DNA of 64,000 bases from Candidatus Bacteroides pullicola (GTDB lineage: Bacteria > Bacteroidota > Bacteroidia > Bacteroidales > Bacteroidaceae): positions 1 through 64,000 of the forward strand of contig DXCV01000065.1 in the NCBI GenBank assembly GCA_019115825.1, read 5' to 3'. A program made the position numbers and the translations under genes. Below, piece by piece: positions 9,986-19,700 of this stretch. Each line of letters starts with the position of its first letter. Within the stretch, counting starts at the first letter, position 1. Below the pieces are notes generated by a model that did no database searches, had not been told where the DNA came from, and worked only from the letters and a program-made list of their open reading frames with translations.

Positions 9986-10066
9986 GGTCATGCCAGTTTT
10001 CCGCTGAGGAACCCCCAATGCCCATATCCCCGGATGCGCCCGGGAATATGGAGCAATCAGTAAGGG

Positions 10067-11707
10067 TTACCAACCGAGATTCTGCTGCATGTTGGAATTT
10101 ACCTCCATCTCACGCAAAGGAATGGGAAGCAATTCGTGCTTGTTTTCCTGGAAGCCGTAATTTGTATTGGTATAGGGCCAACGCTGTTCAAACTCATATA
10201 CCGGATTGCCAGCTTCATCTTTTACCACCTCACCGTTTTCATCGGTCACAGCAAAATAGCCCAACTGCGGGATTTCTTTACCCTGTTCGCCCAATGCGGA
10301 TTTAGCATCGCCCCAACGCACGAGGTCTTGGAAACGGCAACCTTCCAAATACAACTCCAGACGCTTTTCTGACTTGACATCTTCCATGGTCACAGTGGTC
10401 AAGGCAGGCAGATGGGCGCGACCACGAACCTCATTGACATATTCCAAAGCCTTATCCGTTTCCACACCACTCTGCAAATGCGCCTCGGCTGCCAGCAGAA
10501 GCACCTCGGCATAACGCATAATGCGGTAATTGATCCATTGCAACACTTGGAAATAAGACTGGTCAATCACTAAGTCTGACTTCAAGATACGGGTTTTCCA
10601 CGAGAAGTACCCCTCAGAACCAACCAAAGCATTGCCGCTTTTGATGCTGACGCCGAAATCCTCCATCTGTTCGTATGTACGAATAGTGTTATTAAGACGG
10701 TAGCCGTCCACGCCTTCCTCGGCCACAAAAGCGTCATAAGCCGACTTGCGGGGGTTCATGAAGCCGTAGGTACCAATGGCCACTGAAGACTGTGCGTCTC
10801 CCATGACAGATAGTTTATCCGTACGCCAACCCACCATGATGTAAAACATAGCCCATTGATTCCAAGCCTGATCTTGATCATTGCGCAGTTGCAGTTCAAA
10901 GATGGACTCGCAACAGTTGTTTGCACTGGCATGAAAAAGCCCGTCGAAATCTTCATACAAATCATATTTCTTAGAGTCGATGACTTCGTCCAAAATGCTG
11001 GCAGCCTTGTCATACTTGCCTTGGAATACGTAAGCCTTGCCCAAGAAGGCTTTGGCTGCCTCCAGCGTGAGGCGAATGCCCGTTTCAGCATCGTTCAGTC
11101 CGGTTTTGCTTTTCAGTGCGCCCGATTCTATGGCTTCGGTCAGGTCTTGTTCTACAAAAGCCCAAGTGTCTTCTGGTGTTCCGTTGGGCTGGCGATATTC
11201 ATCAGTCGAAAGCAAATGATCCACCTTGGGAGCCGTGCCCCACAAGGAAACGAGTTCCGAATGAGCCCACGCCCGAGCCACCTTGGCCTCGGCAATGGCA
11301 CGCTGCATCACCTCTGTGGTGCCAGGCACGCGGTCAATGATGAGGTTTGCCGAATAAATCAGAGAATACAGTCCGCTATACAGACCCTGTATCATACTAT
11401 TAGAAGTGTCGAACGTGTACTCGTTCAGTTTTTCAAGATCCGTGTTGTCGCCGCGTTGACCACCGGCAGCCCACACTTCATCCGACAGGGTGTTTTTTAC
11501 AAACCACCAGTTATAATGCAGACCTCTCCATGAAAGGTACATAGCCGCCAATGCCGCCTCTGCATCCGCATCTGTCTGATAATACTCATCCATGCTGCCC
11601 ATATTGCCGTGTTTCTCTATGTTCAGGCGATCTTCGCAAGCTGTAGTCGATCCCAGCAGCAGGGCAAAGCTCAATACGGCTGATAAGATATGTTGTAATT
11701 TCTTCAT
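10067..11707 (-). CDS. SusD/RagB-family outer-membrane glycan-binding lipoprotein
   Basis: A 546-residue SusD homologue, the surface lipoprotein that captures oligosaccharide and forms the lid on the SusC channel. The lipobox is GSTTAC with Cys near residue 24. The TPR-rich fold is seen in typical SusD text such as DEYYQTDADAEAALAAMY near the N-terminus, and the RagB C-terminus in YRIMRYAEVLLLAAEAHLQSG, then RRLELYLEG-like (EKRLELYLEGCRFQDLVRWGD) and LLPIPLREME. It starts 20 bases after the SusC stop, the standard SusC-SusD order. The glycan cannot be predicted from this gene. Confidence 0.95.
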   Translation of the reverse strand: MKKLQHILSAVLSFALLLGSTTACEDRLNIEKHGNMGSMDEYYQTDADAEAALAAMYLSWRGLHYNWWFVKNTLSDEVWAAGGQRGDNTDLEKLNEYTFDTSNSMIQGLYSGLYSLIYSANLIIDRVPGTTEVMQRAIAEAKVARAWAHSELVSLWGTAPKVDHLLSTDEYRQPNGTPEDTWAFVEQDLTEAIESGALKSKTGLNDAETGIRLTLEAAKAFLGKAYVFQGKYDKAASILDEVIDSKKYDLYEDFDGLFHASANNCCESIFELQLRNDQDQAWNQWAMFYIMVGWRTDKLSVMGDAQSSVAIGTYGFMNPRKSAYDAFVAEEGVDGYRLNNTIRTYEQMEDFGVSIKSGNALVGSEGYFSWKTRILKSDLVIDQSYFQVLQWINYRIMRYAEVLLLAAEAHLQSGVETDKALEYVNEVRGRAHLPALTTVTMEDVKSEKRLELYLEGCRFQDLVRWGDAKSALGEQGKEIPQLGYFAVTDENGEVVKDEAGNPVYEFEQRWPYTNTNYGFQENKHELLPIPLREMEVNSNMQQNLGW

Positions 11708-11727
11708 TGTCGTAAATTGTTAAGGGA

Positions 11728-14700
11728 TTAAAATTCTATATTGACACCAAACACCACCTTTTTAGACGTTGGATAACCACCTTTATCAATGCCCATACCG
11801 GAGGTAGTGCCCGCCGATGCAGCTTCGGGATCCATACCGGGGTAGCTGCTAAAAGTGATGAAATCATCCAACGAGCAATAAACGCGCAAGTTATTGACAA
11901 ATACTTTCTTCAGCCAATTCTTCGGTAACGTATAGCCCAACTGAATTTGTTTGATTTTGAAGTAGGAACCATCGTAAACCATGGCCGATGAAGTGATATA
12001 CTTGTCCATCTCGTTGGCACCGGCACGAGGCACTGTGCCGTTAGGGTTCTCAGCCGTCCAGCGGTTGTCATAGAAAACCTCCTTGTACTTGTTGGTCGTG
12101 GCATAGTCAGGACGGTAGGAAGCATGGAAGATGTCATTACCCTGTGAACCTGTGCCAAAGACTGTCAGGTCAAGACCTTTCCAAGCAGCCGTCAACGTGA
12201 TGCCATACGTAAAGTCAGGAATAGCATCGCCGATGTAGGCACGATCGTCCTCGGTGATTTTACCATCATTATTCAGGTCCTTGAACATTGGATCACCTGT
12301 GGTGGAATCCACACCGGCAAACTGGTAGCCACGGAAGTAATACACCGGATAACCTTCTTCAAAGTAACTGATGGTATACGTGTGGTAATTGGTGCCGTTG
12401 AGACGGTCCAATGAAGGATCAAGGTAAGTCACTTCATTCTTCAACGTAGCCAAGTTGGCACGGACGCTATAACTGAAATCCTTGATATTGTCGCGCCAAC
12501 CCAGTTCAAACTCAAAGCCCTTGTTGCTGACATTTCCTGCGTTGATAGGAGATACTGTTCCACCTACGATAAGAGACGGGGTAGTGCCAGTCACCAACAA
12601 GTCTTTGGTTTTTTTCTGGTAATAGTCCATACTGAAGGTCAGACGGTCGCGCAAGAAGCGGGCATCCACACCCACGTTCCACTGCTCGGACGTTTCCCAC
12701 TTCAAGTTATCGTTACCCATGGAAGAAGGCGCCACACCTGTCACATACGAATTACCCGACACGAAAGGATAGAAGCCTTTGCTGGCCATATCAGTGCTGT
12801 AAGGATATCCACTCAAAGCAGCAAGGCTACCATTTTGACCCCAACTGCCACGCAGCTTCAGGTTAGTCACCACGTTGCGGATGGGTTCGAAGAAGTTTTC
12901 CTCGGACACCGTCCAACCGGCAGACACGGCGGGGAAATAGCCCCAACGATTGCTGGCGGGCAGCAGGGAGAGGTCGGCAGCATCCGCACGCAAAGAAGCT
13001 TGCACCATATAGCGACCCTTGTAATCATAGCCGACACGACCATAATAAGACATCTTGGCTGTCTTGGTCGTTTCGCCATTCACGCTCTTAACAGCTGATG
13101 CAGCACCATAGGCAAGGTAGTAGAAACCAGGATCATTCTGCAAGATGGCATCCGCACCGTTGGAGTCCAAACCGCCATATACATAGTTGTAAGATTGCTC
13201 TTGGAAAGACATACCTAACATCGCCGTAACTGTATGGGCATCGTTGAAAGTCTTTATGTAGTTGGCGAAATTCTCCCATTGCCAATAGGTAGTAGTGGAA
13301 GAGGTTGAGTTCAAGGACACATAGTCACGGCTCTGTGTGGCATTGCCATAGAAAGGCAGGTTCGTGGTGGACGAACGAGTACCGGAGAGGCGATAACCGA
13401 AACGGGACGTGAACGTGAAGCCATCAAAAGGTTTGAGGTTGCCATAGACAGATCCGTTAATGTTGAAACCAGAATTACGCGTAATACCGTTGTCACGCAT
13501 AATCAGCGGGTTATAATTCTCACCGGAATACCAGTTGGAAACGCCATAGTAATTGCCGTTCTCATCCTGCAGCAGGTGCTTACCCATAGCCAATGCGGTC
13601 TGCATGTGTGTGGGCAATGCATCGGGGGCATAGGTAACTGCTGTCAGGGGGTCCATCAACGTGATACCTGAGAAAAGGCTGCCATACTCGTTCTGTGACG
13701 AAACGCTACGCACACTGTAATTCTCAATCTGATTGGTGGTACCCACTTGAAGCCAAGGCTTGATGTTATATTCGGCATTGATTGTACCGGTCAAGCGCGT
13801 GTAATGGTCTGCGTCTCCCTTCACAATACCATTGTTATCCAAATAAGTCAATGAAAGAAAATAGTTACCACGGTCGCTGCCGCCTGAAAAAGAGAAATTG
13901 TGTTTCTGCATCTTGCTGTTCTCGAAAGCCGCATCTACCCAGTCAGTATCCGTGCCGTCCCACACAGCCATGACGTCATCGTAATTAAGGAAATTGCCCT
14001 CGCTCATATAGTTGATATACTCTTCCGCGTTCAACAATTCCGGAGTACGAGCCAGCGACTGTGAAGCAAACTGAAAGTCATAAGTGATTTTTCCGGTTCC
14101 GGGCTTTCCTTTTTTTGTCGTGATAAGGACTACACCGTTACCTGCCTCGGCACCATAGATGGCAGCCGATGCAGCGTCTTTCAATACTTCCATGGACTCG
14201 ATATCATTGGGGTCAATGCCGGAGATGTCGCTCAGGCGCACGCCATCCACCACATACAAGGGGTCGGAAGCCACATTGGACGAGAAACCACGCACACGTA
14301 CCGTAGGCGAACTGCCTGGAGCGCCAGAAGTGGTGATGAGCTGCACACCTGCCGTCTTACCTTGCAGGGCCTGGGCGGCGGTAGTGATGGTACGGTTTTC
14401 CATATCCTCGGCTTTCACCTGCGAGATGGCGCCCGTCACCGAGCTTTTCTTCTGCACACCGTAACCGATAACGACCAGTTCGTCCAGCGTCTCGGTGTCT
14501 TCACGCAAGGTCACATTTAATGTTCCGGGCTTGGCCTTGTACTCCTGCGTGAGATAGCCCACGTAGGAGAATATCAGCGTGGCGCCCGGCTCCACGTTGA
14601 CGGAATAGTTGCCGTCGATGTCCGTGATGGCACCGTGGCTGGTGCCTTTCACTTGCACACTTACGCCGATCATGGGCTCGCCCGTGTCGTCGATTACCTT

Positions 14701-14808
14701 ACCTGTCACTTTCGCCGGTTCTTGCGCCAGGACGAAAGGAACGCACAACACTAAGAAAAGCACCGGCAATACCAGCCTTTTCAATCCTGTGTGTCTTTTG
14801 TCTTTCAT
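11728..14808 (-). CDS. SusC/RagA-family TonB-linked outer-membrane transporter
   Basis: A 1026-residue SusC-type TonB-dependent receptor importing oligosaccharides. In order: signal peptide (ends VLAQ), a carboxypeptidase-D-regulatory-like domain (about 33-110, with GKVIDDTGEPMIGVSVQVKGT), a TonB-box-like segment (ETLDELVVIGYG), plug domain (about 120-235) and a 22-strand barrel ending KKVVFGVNIEF with the terminal Phe needed for assembly. Length is usual for the family. It pairs with the SusD gene 20 bases downstream and follows a carboxylesterase gene by 65 bases. Confidence 0.96.
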   Translation of the reverse strand: MKDKRHTGLKRLVLPVLFLVLCVPFVLAQEPAKVTGKVIDDTGEPMIGVSVQVKGTSHGAITDIDGNYSVNVEPGATLIFSYVGYLTQEYKAKPGTLNVTLREDTETLDELVVIGYGVQKKSSVTGAISQVKAEDMENRTITTAAQALQGKTAGVQLITTSGAPGSSPTVRVRGFSSNVASDPLYVVDGVRLSDISGIDPNDIESMEVLKDAASAAIYGAEAGNGVVLITTKKGKPGTGKITYDFQFASQSLARTPELLNAEEYINYMSEGNFLNYDDVMAVWDGTDTDWVDAAFENSKMQKHNFSFSGGSDRGNYFLSLTYLDNNGIVKGDADHYTRLTGTINAEYNIKPWLQVGTTNQIENYSVRSVSSQNEYGSLFSGITLMDPLTAVTYAPDALPTHMQTALAMGKHLLQDENGNYYGVSNWYSGENYNPLIMRDNGITRNSGFNINGSVYGNLKPFDGFTFTSRFGYRLSGTRSSTTNLPFYGNATQSRDYVSLNSTSSTTTYWQWENFANYIKTFNDAHTVTAMLGMSFQEQSYNYVYGGLDSNGADAILQNDPGFYYLAYGAASAVKSVNGETTKTAKMSYYGRVGYDYKGRYMVQASLRADAADLSLLPASNRWGYFPAVSAGWTVSEENFFEPIRNVVTNLKLRGSWGQNGSLAALSGYPYSTDMASKGFYPFVSGNSYVTGVAPSSMGNDNLKWETSEQWNVGVDARFLRDRLTFSMDYYQKKTKDLLVTGTTPSLIVGGTVSPINAGNVSNKGFEFELGWRDNIKDFSYSVRANLATLKNEVTYLDPSLDRLNGTNYHTYTISYFEEGYPVYYFRGYQFAGVDSTTGDPMFKDLNNDGKITEDDRAYIGDAIPDFTYGITLTAAWKGLDLTVFGTGSQGNDIFHASYRPDYATTNKYKEVFYDNRWTAENPNGTVPRAGANEMDKYITSSAMVYDGSYFKIKQIQLGYTLPKNWLKKVFVNNLRVYCSLDDFITFSSYPGMDPEAASAGTTSGMGIDKGGYPTSKKVVFGVNIEF

Positions 14809-14873
14809 TTGGAAGTTTGTTAATTAATTAGTAAGTAAAGATAAATTAAAGGTGATTTCCTGTCTTATGACGG

Positions 14874-16526
14874 TCAGAAACCCCGCGTGGGAAACTGGCG
14901 CACGAAGTCCAGCAACTCCCGGTCGTGGTGGTTCTTCACCGTGCAGGTATTGTCGAACCACATCGTGGCGCCGCCGTCCGGGGTGAAGGCAGGCCATTCC
15001 GGCAGTCCCTCGGCATTGGGGTTGCCCGTGCGGGCAAAATTGGCCCATGCCGTGCTCATTTTCTTGGCCAGGGCCTGGGCATCGGCGCCGCCACCCGTCA
15101 TCGAGGCATGGCGCAAGGCGTTGTCAAAGACGAAAGGTATCTCCATGCAGTGCGTGCTGCGCAAGATGCCGTCCATCACGGGCGACTCCCAGGCAAACAT
15201 ATACATATAGACGGGGGCACCGCCCTGGCTGGCCTTCAGGCTGGCTTGCTCCACGGCGCCGGGACGGAAAGTGAAGTCCACGTCCATCAGGTCCTTGGGC
15301 TGATAACCGGGATAGACCTTGCCAAAGAGGCTGACAAACTCGTCCGTGCGGTCGCCATACTTCTGGCGCAACATCCCCACGGCCTGCTCCTGCCCGATGG
15401 TGCGGAAAGCGGGGACGTAGGTCGAGGCGGTGAACTCGTGGAGCGTGGTGCCTATCATCACAGGGATGTCCTTGCTCTGCGCGGGTGCCACGGGGTCGAA
15501 AGGCTGGGCGGGAAGCACGTTGCCGTCCACCGTGGGTGCCCAGCCGAAGATGAAGCAAGAGACGTCGCCCTCCTTCTCGGCCTGCTGGCGCACGTTGGCC
15601 ACCGCCTTCTCGCCGGCAGCAAGCAATTCATTATATGGTACGCGCGCGAGTGAATCGATGCTGGCGGCATCCAGTCCCAACAGACGGACCGTCTCCTCGC
15701 CAATCCGGCGCGAGTATCGGGCATCCATCGTGCGGAGCATGGAACCGCTCTGCACGATGGCCTTGTGAAACAACCCATTTGCCGACGGGGTGGCCAGCAA
15801 GGTAGACACCTTGCCGCCTCCGCCGGACTGCCCGAAAATGGTGACATTGGCGGGGTCTCCGCCAAAAGCACCTATATTGTCATGTACCCATTGAAGTGCA
15901 GCCACAAGGTCCATCAGGCCGACATTGCCGGACTTGGCATACTTCGCGCCGAAGGACGAAAGGTCGAGGAAACCCAGGACATTGAGGCGATGGTTCAGCG
16001 TGACCACCACGACATCATGTTCCTTGGCCATATTGGTGCCGTCATACGAAGGCAACTCTTGCCCGCTGCCTGCCGCATAACCGCCACCGTGCAGCCAGAC
16101 CATGACGGGACGCTTCTTGCCGTCGTCCACGCCGGGCGTCCAGACATTGACGCGCAGGCAGTCTTCATCAGGGAAACCATCGTCCCAATTGAAGGAGAAG
16201 GCAGACTCATCGCTGTACCAGCCCATGCGCTTGGCTTGCGGACAAGTGGGGCCATAGGCGCGGCTGCTGCGGATACCCTCCCAGGCATCGGGAGCCGTGG
16301 GCGGCATGAAACGTTCAGCCTTGGCGTAGGGGATTCCTTTATAAATATAAATGTCGTTCTCAATATAGCCGGCCACTTGCCCGGACGTGGTATGCACCAC
16401 GCCTTGCGCGTTGGTGGCAATGATAGGGGTGGGGACGGCAGGCGTGTTCTGCTTGCCCGATGCCCCGGCGGGGACGGAGGCCAGAAGAGCCAGCCCCAGG
16501 AAAGATACAGATAATGCTCGTTTCAT
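14874..16526 (-). CDS. Secreted type-B carboxylesterase
   Basis: A 550-residue alpha/beta-hydrolase of the carboxylesterase type-B/cholinesterase family. Signal peptide ends GASG. Hallmarks are EDCLRVNVWTP, the oxyanion-hole strand WLHGGGYAAGSG and the nucleophile elbow FGQSGGGGK; a His near the end (STHCMEIPFVFDN) completes the triad. It is the first gene of the PUL operon. Such esterases hydrolyse carboxylic esters of bulky alcohols, so with the three CE1-like genes this gives four esterases for one glycan. Its -7 box at 16558-16565 has no clear -33 element, as expected for an activator-dependent promoter. Confidence 0.9.
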   Translation of the reverse strand: MKRALSVSFLGLALLASVPAGASGKQNTPAVPTPIIATNAQGVVHTTSGQVAGYIENDIYIYKGIPYAKAERFMPPTAPDAWEGIRSSRAYGPTCPQAKRMGWYSDESAFSFNWDDGFPDEDCLRVNVWTPGVDDGKKRPVMVWLHGGGYAAGSGQELPSYDGTNMAKEHDVVVVTLNHRLNVLGFLDLSSFGAKYAKSGNVGLMDLVAALQWVHDNIGAFGGDPANVTIFGQSGGGGKVSTLLATPSANGLFHKAIVQSGSMLRTMDARYSRRIGEETVRLLGLDAASIDSLARVPYNELLAAGEKAVANVRQQAEKEGDVSCFIFGWAPTVDGNVLPAQPFDPVAPAQSKDIPVMIGTTLHEFTASTYVPAFRTIGQEQAVGMLRQKYGDRTDEFVSLFGKVYPGYQPKDLMDVDFTFRPGAVEQASLKASQGGAPVYMYMFAWESPVMDGILRSTHCMEIPFVFDNALRHASMTGGGADAQALAKKMSTAWANFARTGNPNAEGLPEWPAFTPDGGATMWFDNTCTVKNHHDRELLDFVRQFPTRGF

Positions 16527-16557
16527 TTGGAATGTTTTTAGAGGTTTTCATTGGCCA

Positions 16558-16565
16558 CAAAAGTA
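16558..16565 (-). promoter_or_regulatory. PUL operon -7 box without clear -33 element
   Basis: TACTTTTG on the minus strand lies 32 bases upstream of the carboxylesterase ATG. No TTG is seen 18-21 bases upstream, so an activator is probably needed. The TTTTGTTCAAA array at 16591-16674 lies just upstream. Confidence 0.5.
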
Positions 16566-16590
16566 CAGCAACCCCTCGGGAATGGCTCGC

Positions 16591-16674
16591 CGTTTTCGCC
16601 CGATATGCCTGTCGTTTTGTTCAAAACAGATAGCCGTTTTGTTCAAAGGATGGCCTTTTTGTTCAAAATATGCC
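16591..16674. repeat. Direct repeats between PUL operon and regulator gene; operator candidate
   Basis: TTTTGTTCAAA occurs at 16615, 16637 and 16657 (spacings 22 and 20 bp), preceded by a degenerate unit (CGTTTTCGCC at 16591) another 22 bp upstream. The array lies between the divergent carboxylesterase and regulator genes, where an AraC-type output domain would bind direct repeats on one helix face. It could instead belong to the wider class of 22-bp arrays in this window. Confidence 0.55.
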
Positions 16675-16705
16675 GAATAACAGCTTTTTTATCGGCTTTT
16701 TCGTT

Positions 16706-16714
16706 TAACTTTGC
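16706..16714 (+). promoter_or_regulatory. -7 box of the hybrid two-component regulator gene
   Basis: TAACTTTGC, a Bacteroides -7 match, lies 25 bases upstream of the ATG at 16739. The upstream -33 region is T-rich without a convincing TTTG. Confidence 0.5.
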
Positions 16715-16738
16715 ACCCGTAACCGAAAAACAAACCAC

Positions 16739-19700
16739 ATGAAAGACTTCCTTCTCTGCCTTTGCCTGGCGGTATCGCTGCCCGTGCTTCTTGCCTCTTG
16801 CGCCCGTGCTTCCGAGAGCCAGGAAGCAAACGCCGGGAATATACAATATCCCCTCCTTGCCGACGAGTTGTCCAACCAGCAAGTCAACGCCTTTGCCGAA
16901 GACGCGCAAGGCCACATCTGGATAGGCACCTTCCGCGGACTGAACAAATATGACGCCTACGAATACCAACAATATTACTGCACCGATGATTCGCTGGGTC
17001 CGCAGGACAACCAAATCAGGGCATTGCTGCGCGACTCGCGCGGACAGTTGTGGGTGTCCAGCATCAACGGGCTGTCCGTCTACACCGACCAGGACACTTT
17101 CCGCCACATCCCCTCGGATCTGGTGAACAAAAACGGTCTCCAACTGCTGGAGACACGCGACGGGCGCATCCTGCTGAACACCATCACCAGCCTTGGCGTC
17201 TACAACTCCGAAAGCGGACGGCTGGAATATGCCCTGCAGCGACTGACACAGCCGGGCATTTATACCGCCACGTGCCACGTGGATGCCGACAACCGCCTCT
17301 GGGTGGCCGACCCGCTGTCCATCCGCCGCTATGACCCGGACGGCTTCCGCCTGACGGACTCCATTGCCGTGACGGGATTCCCCGATTTTCATTATTTCCG
17401 TCCGGACGGGACCTTGTGGTTGTCCGGCAACCGCAGCCTGCAAGTGTTCGACCTCCGTACACAGACTTTCCTCCCGGTACCCGAAGACATTGCCCGCCAT
17501 CCGGTCCTGTCCCGCACCAACGTCACCCGCATCCATGCCTACGGCGAACACGGCCTGCTGCTCAACACAGCCTATGACGGGCTGTTCTACTACGACAGCG
17601 AGACCGGCACCGTCAGCCACCAGGATGAGAAGGGTTTCCCCTTCGAAGCTCCCCACTTCGACATCAGCACCTTCTTCACCGACTCGCGCGGCAACCTGTG
17701 GATAGGCTCGACGGACCAAGGCTATGCTGTGGCCTACCGCTACAAAGAACGCTTCAACCGCGACAATTACCTGCGCGCCTCGCTGCAACGCAAATCGGTG
17801 GTATCCGTCGCTGCCGACGGCGACAACACCCTATGGATGGCCACCCGGTCCGACGGCCTGTACGACTACGACCTGGAACGGCAGAAGATGGATCGGCACG
17901 ACATCCACGCCAACCAAGTGATAGTGGACCGCGAGGGCTACGTCTGGCTGACCACCGTGAACAACGAGGTGTGGAAATGCCGGCACGTGCAAGGCCGGTT
18001 GGACGTCGTGGCCCGCCATGAGGTCTACCTGCCCATGTCCCTCGTGCAAGACAGCCGGGGCAATATCCTGGTGGGCACGGCCACGCCCTACGTCCACATT
18101 TTGCGCCCGGGTGAAGAGCATTTCACACAGGTGCAGGTATTCGCTGCCGGGTTCACCTTCATCCCCAGCCTGCTGCCGCTGGACGACGGCAAGGTGCTGG
18201 TGGCCGCCTTCGACCGCCCGCTCCGCCTGCTGAACCCCGCCACGGGCCGGGCAGAGCCGTTGCCCATTGCCGAAGGCGACAGTGAGCGTTGCATCCGCCG
18301 GTCGCTCTTCATCCCCACCGCCCTCTGCCGCAGCGCGCGGGGCGACATCTACATTGGCACCGTCAGCAACGGGTTGCTGCGTTACACCCCTTCCACCCGC
18401 CGGCTGGAGCCGCTGGAAGGAACCGCCTGCACGGACATATCGAGCATCGAGGAAGACCGCGAGGGCAACCTCTGGATCGGCACCCAGCATGGACTAAGCA
18501 AACTGGACGTGCAGACGGGCCGCTTTGCCAACTACTTCACGGATGACGGCATCGGGGGCAACCAGTTCTACGACCGCGCCTCGTGTCGCCTGCCCGACGG
18601 CACCCTGGCCTTGGGCGGGACACATGGGTTGACCTTCTTCGACCCCGCGGCCGCCACCCCAAAACGCGATGTCCCCCTGCTGTTCGAAAACCTGAAGGTA
18701 CACAACCGCCTGATGCGCCCGGACAATGCCGACGCCTGCATCGACCGCCACCTGTCCTATCGTCCGGACATCCACTTGGCACACGACCAGAACGGTTTCA
18801 GCATCTCCTTCGCCGCCTTGGACTACAACGAGTTCGAGCGCGTACACTACTATTACCGCCTTGAGGGCTTCGACCACTATTGGATTGACGCACGTCACAA
18901 CCGCGAAGCCTACTACGCCAACCTGCCCAGCGGCACCTACACTTTCCGCGTGCGGGCCACCGGCAACGACCCCGGCTCCATCCAGGCCGAAAGCGCCATC
19001 CGCGTCATCGTGCGCCCCGCCCCGTGGGACACCTGGTGGGCGTGGCTGCTCTATCTGCTGGCTGCCGCCACGCTGGCCGGGCTTTTCATCCGGAACCTCA
19101 GACGCATCCGGGCCGAGAAAGCCGCCATTCGCCGTGCCGAACAGGAAAAAGAGCAGGAACAGCGCGTCAACCGGATGAACATGAGCTTCTTTGCCAACAT
19201 CTCGCACGAGTTCCGCACGCCGCTCACCATGATTGCCGGGCCTGTCCGCCAACTGTGCGACGCCCCCGACATCACGGGCGAGAACAAGAGCCTGCTGCTC
19301 ATCGTCTGGCGCAGCGTGGAACGCATGTTGCGCTTGGTGAACCAGATGATGGACTTCAACAAGCTGGAAAACGATGCGCTGAAACTGAAGGTGCATCCGG
19401 CGGACATCATCGGAATCCTGCGCCGCATGACGGACGTGTTCCGCGTCAACGCGCAAGACAAAGGCATCAACCTGACGGCTACGGGGCTGGAAGACAGCTA
19501 CACCCTTTGGCTGGACGAAGACAAGGCGGAGAAAATCTTCACCAACCTGATGGGCAACGCCCTGAAATTCACCCCCACAGGCGGCAGCATCCGCGTGGCC
19601 TTCGATGTCGTGACGCGCGAAGAGGCCGCCCGGCTCTTCCCCTTGACGGCGGACGACCGCGACACGCAATGGGCCAAGATCAGCGTCTCCAACACCGGAC

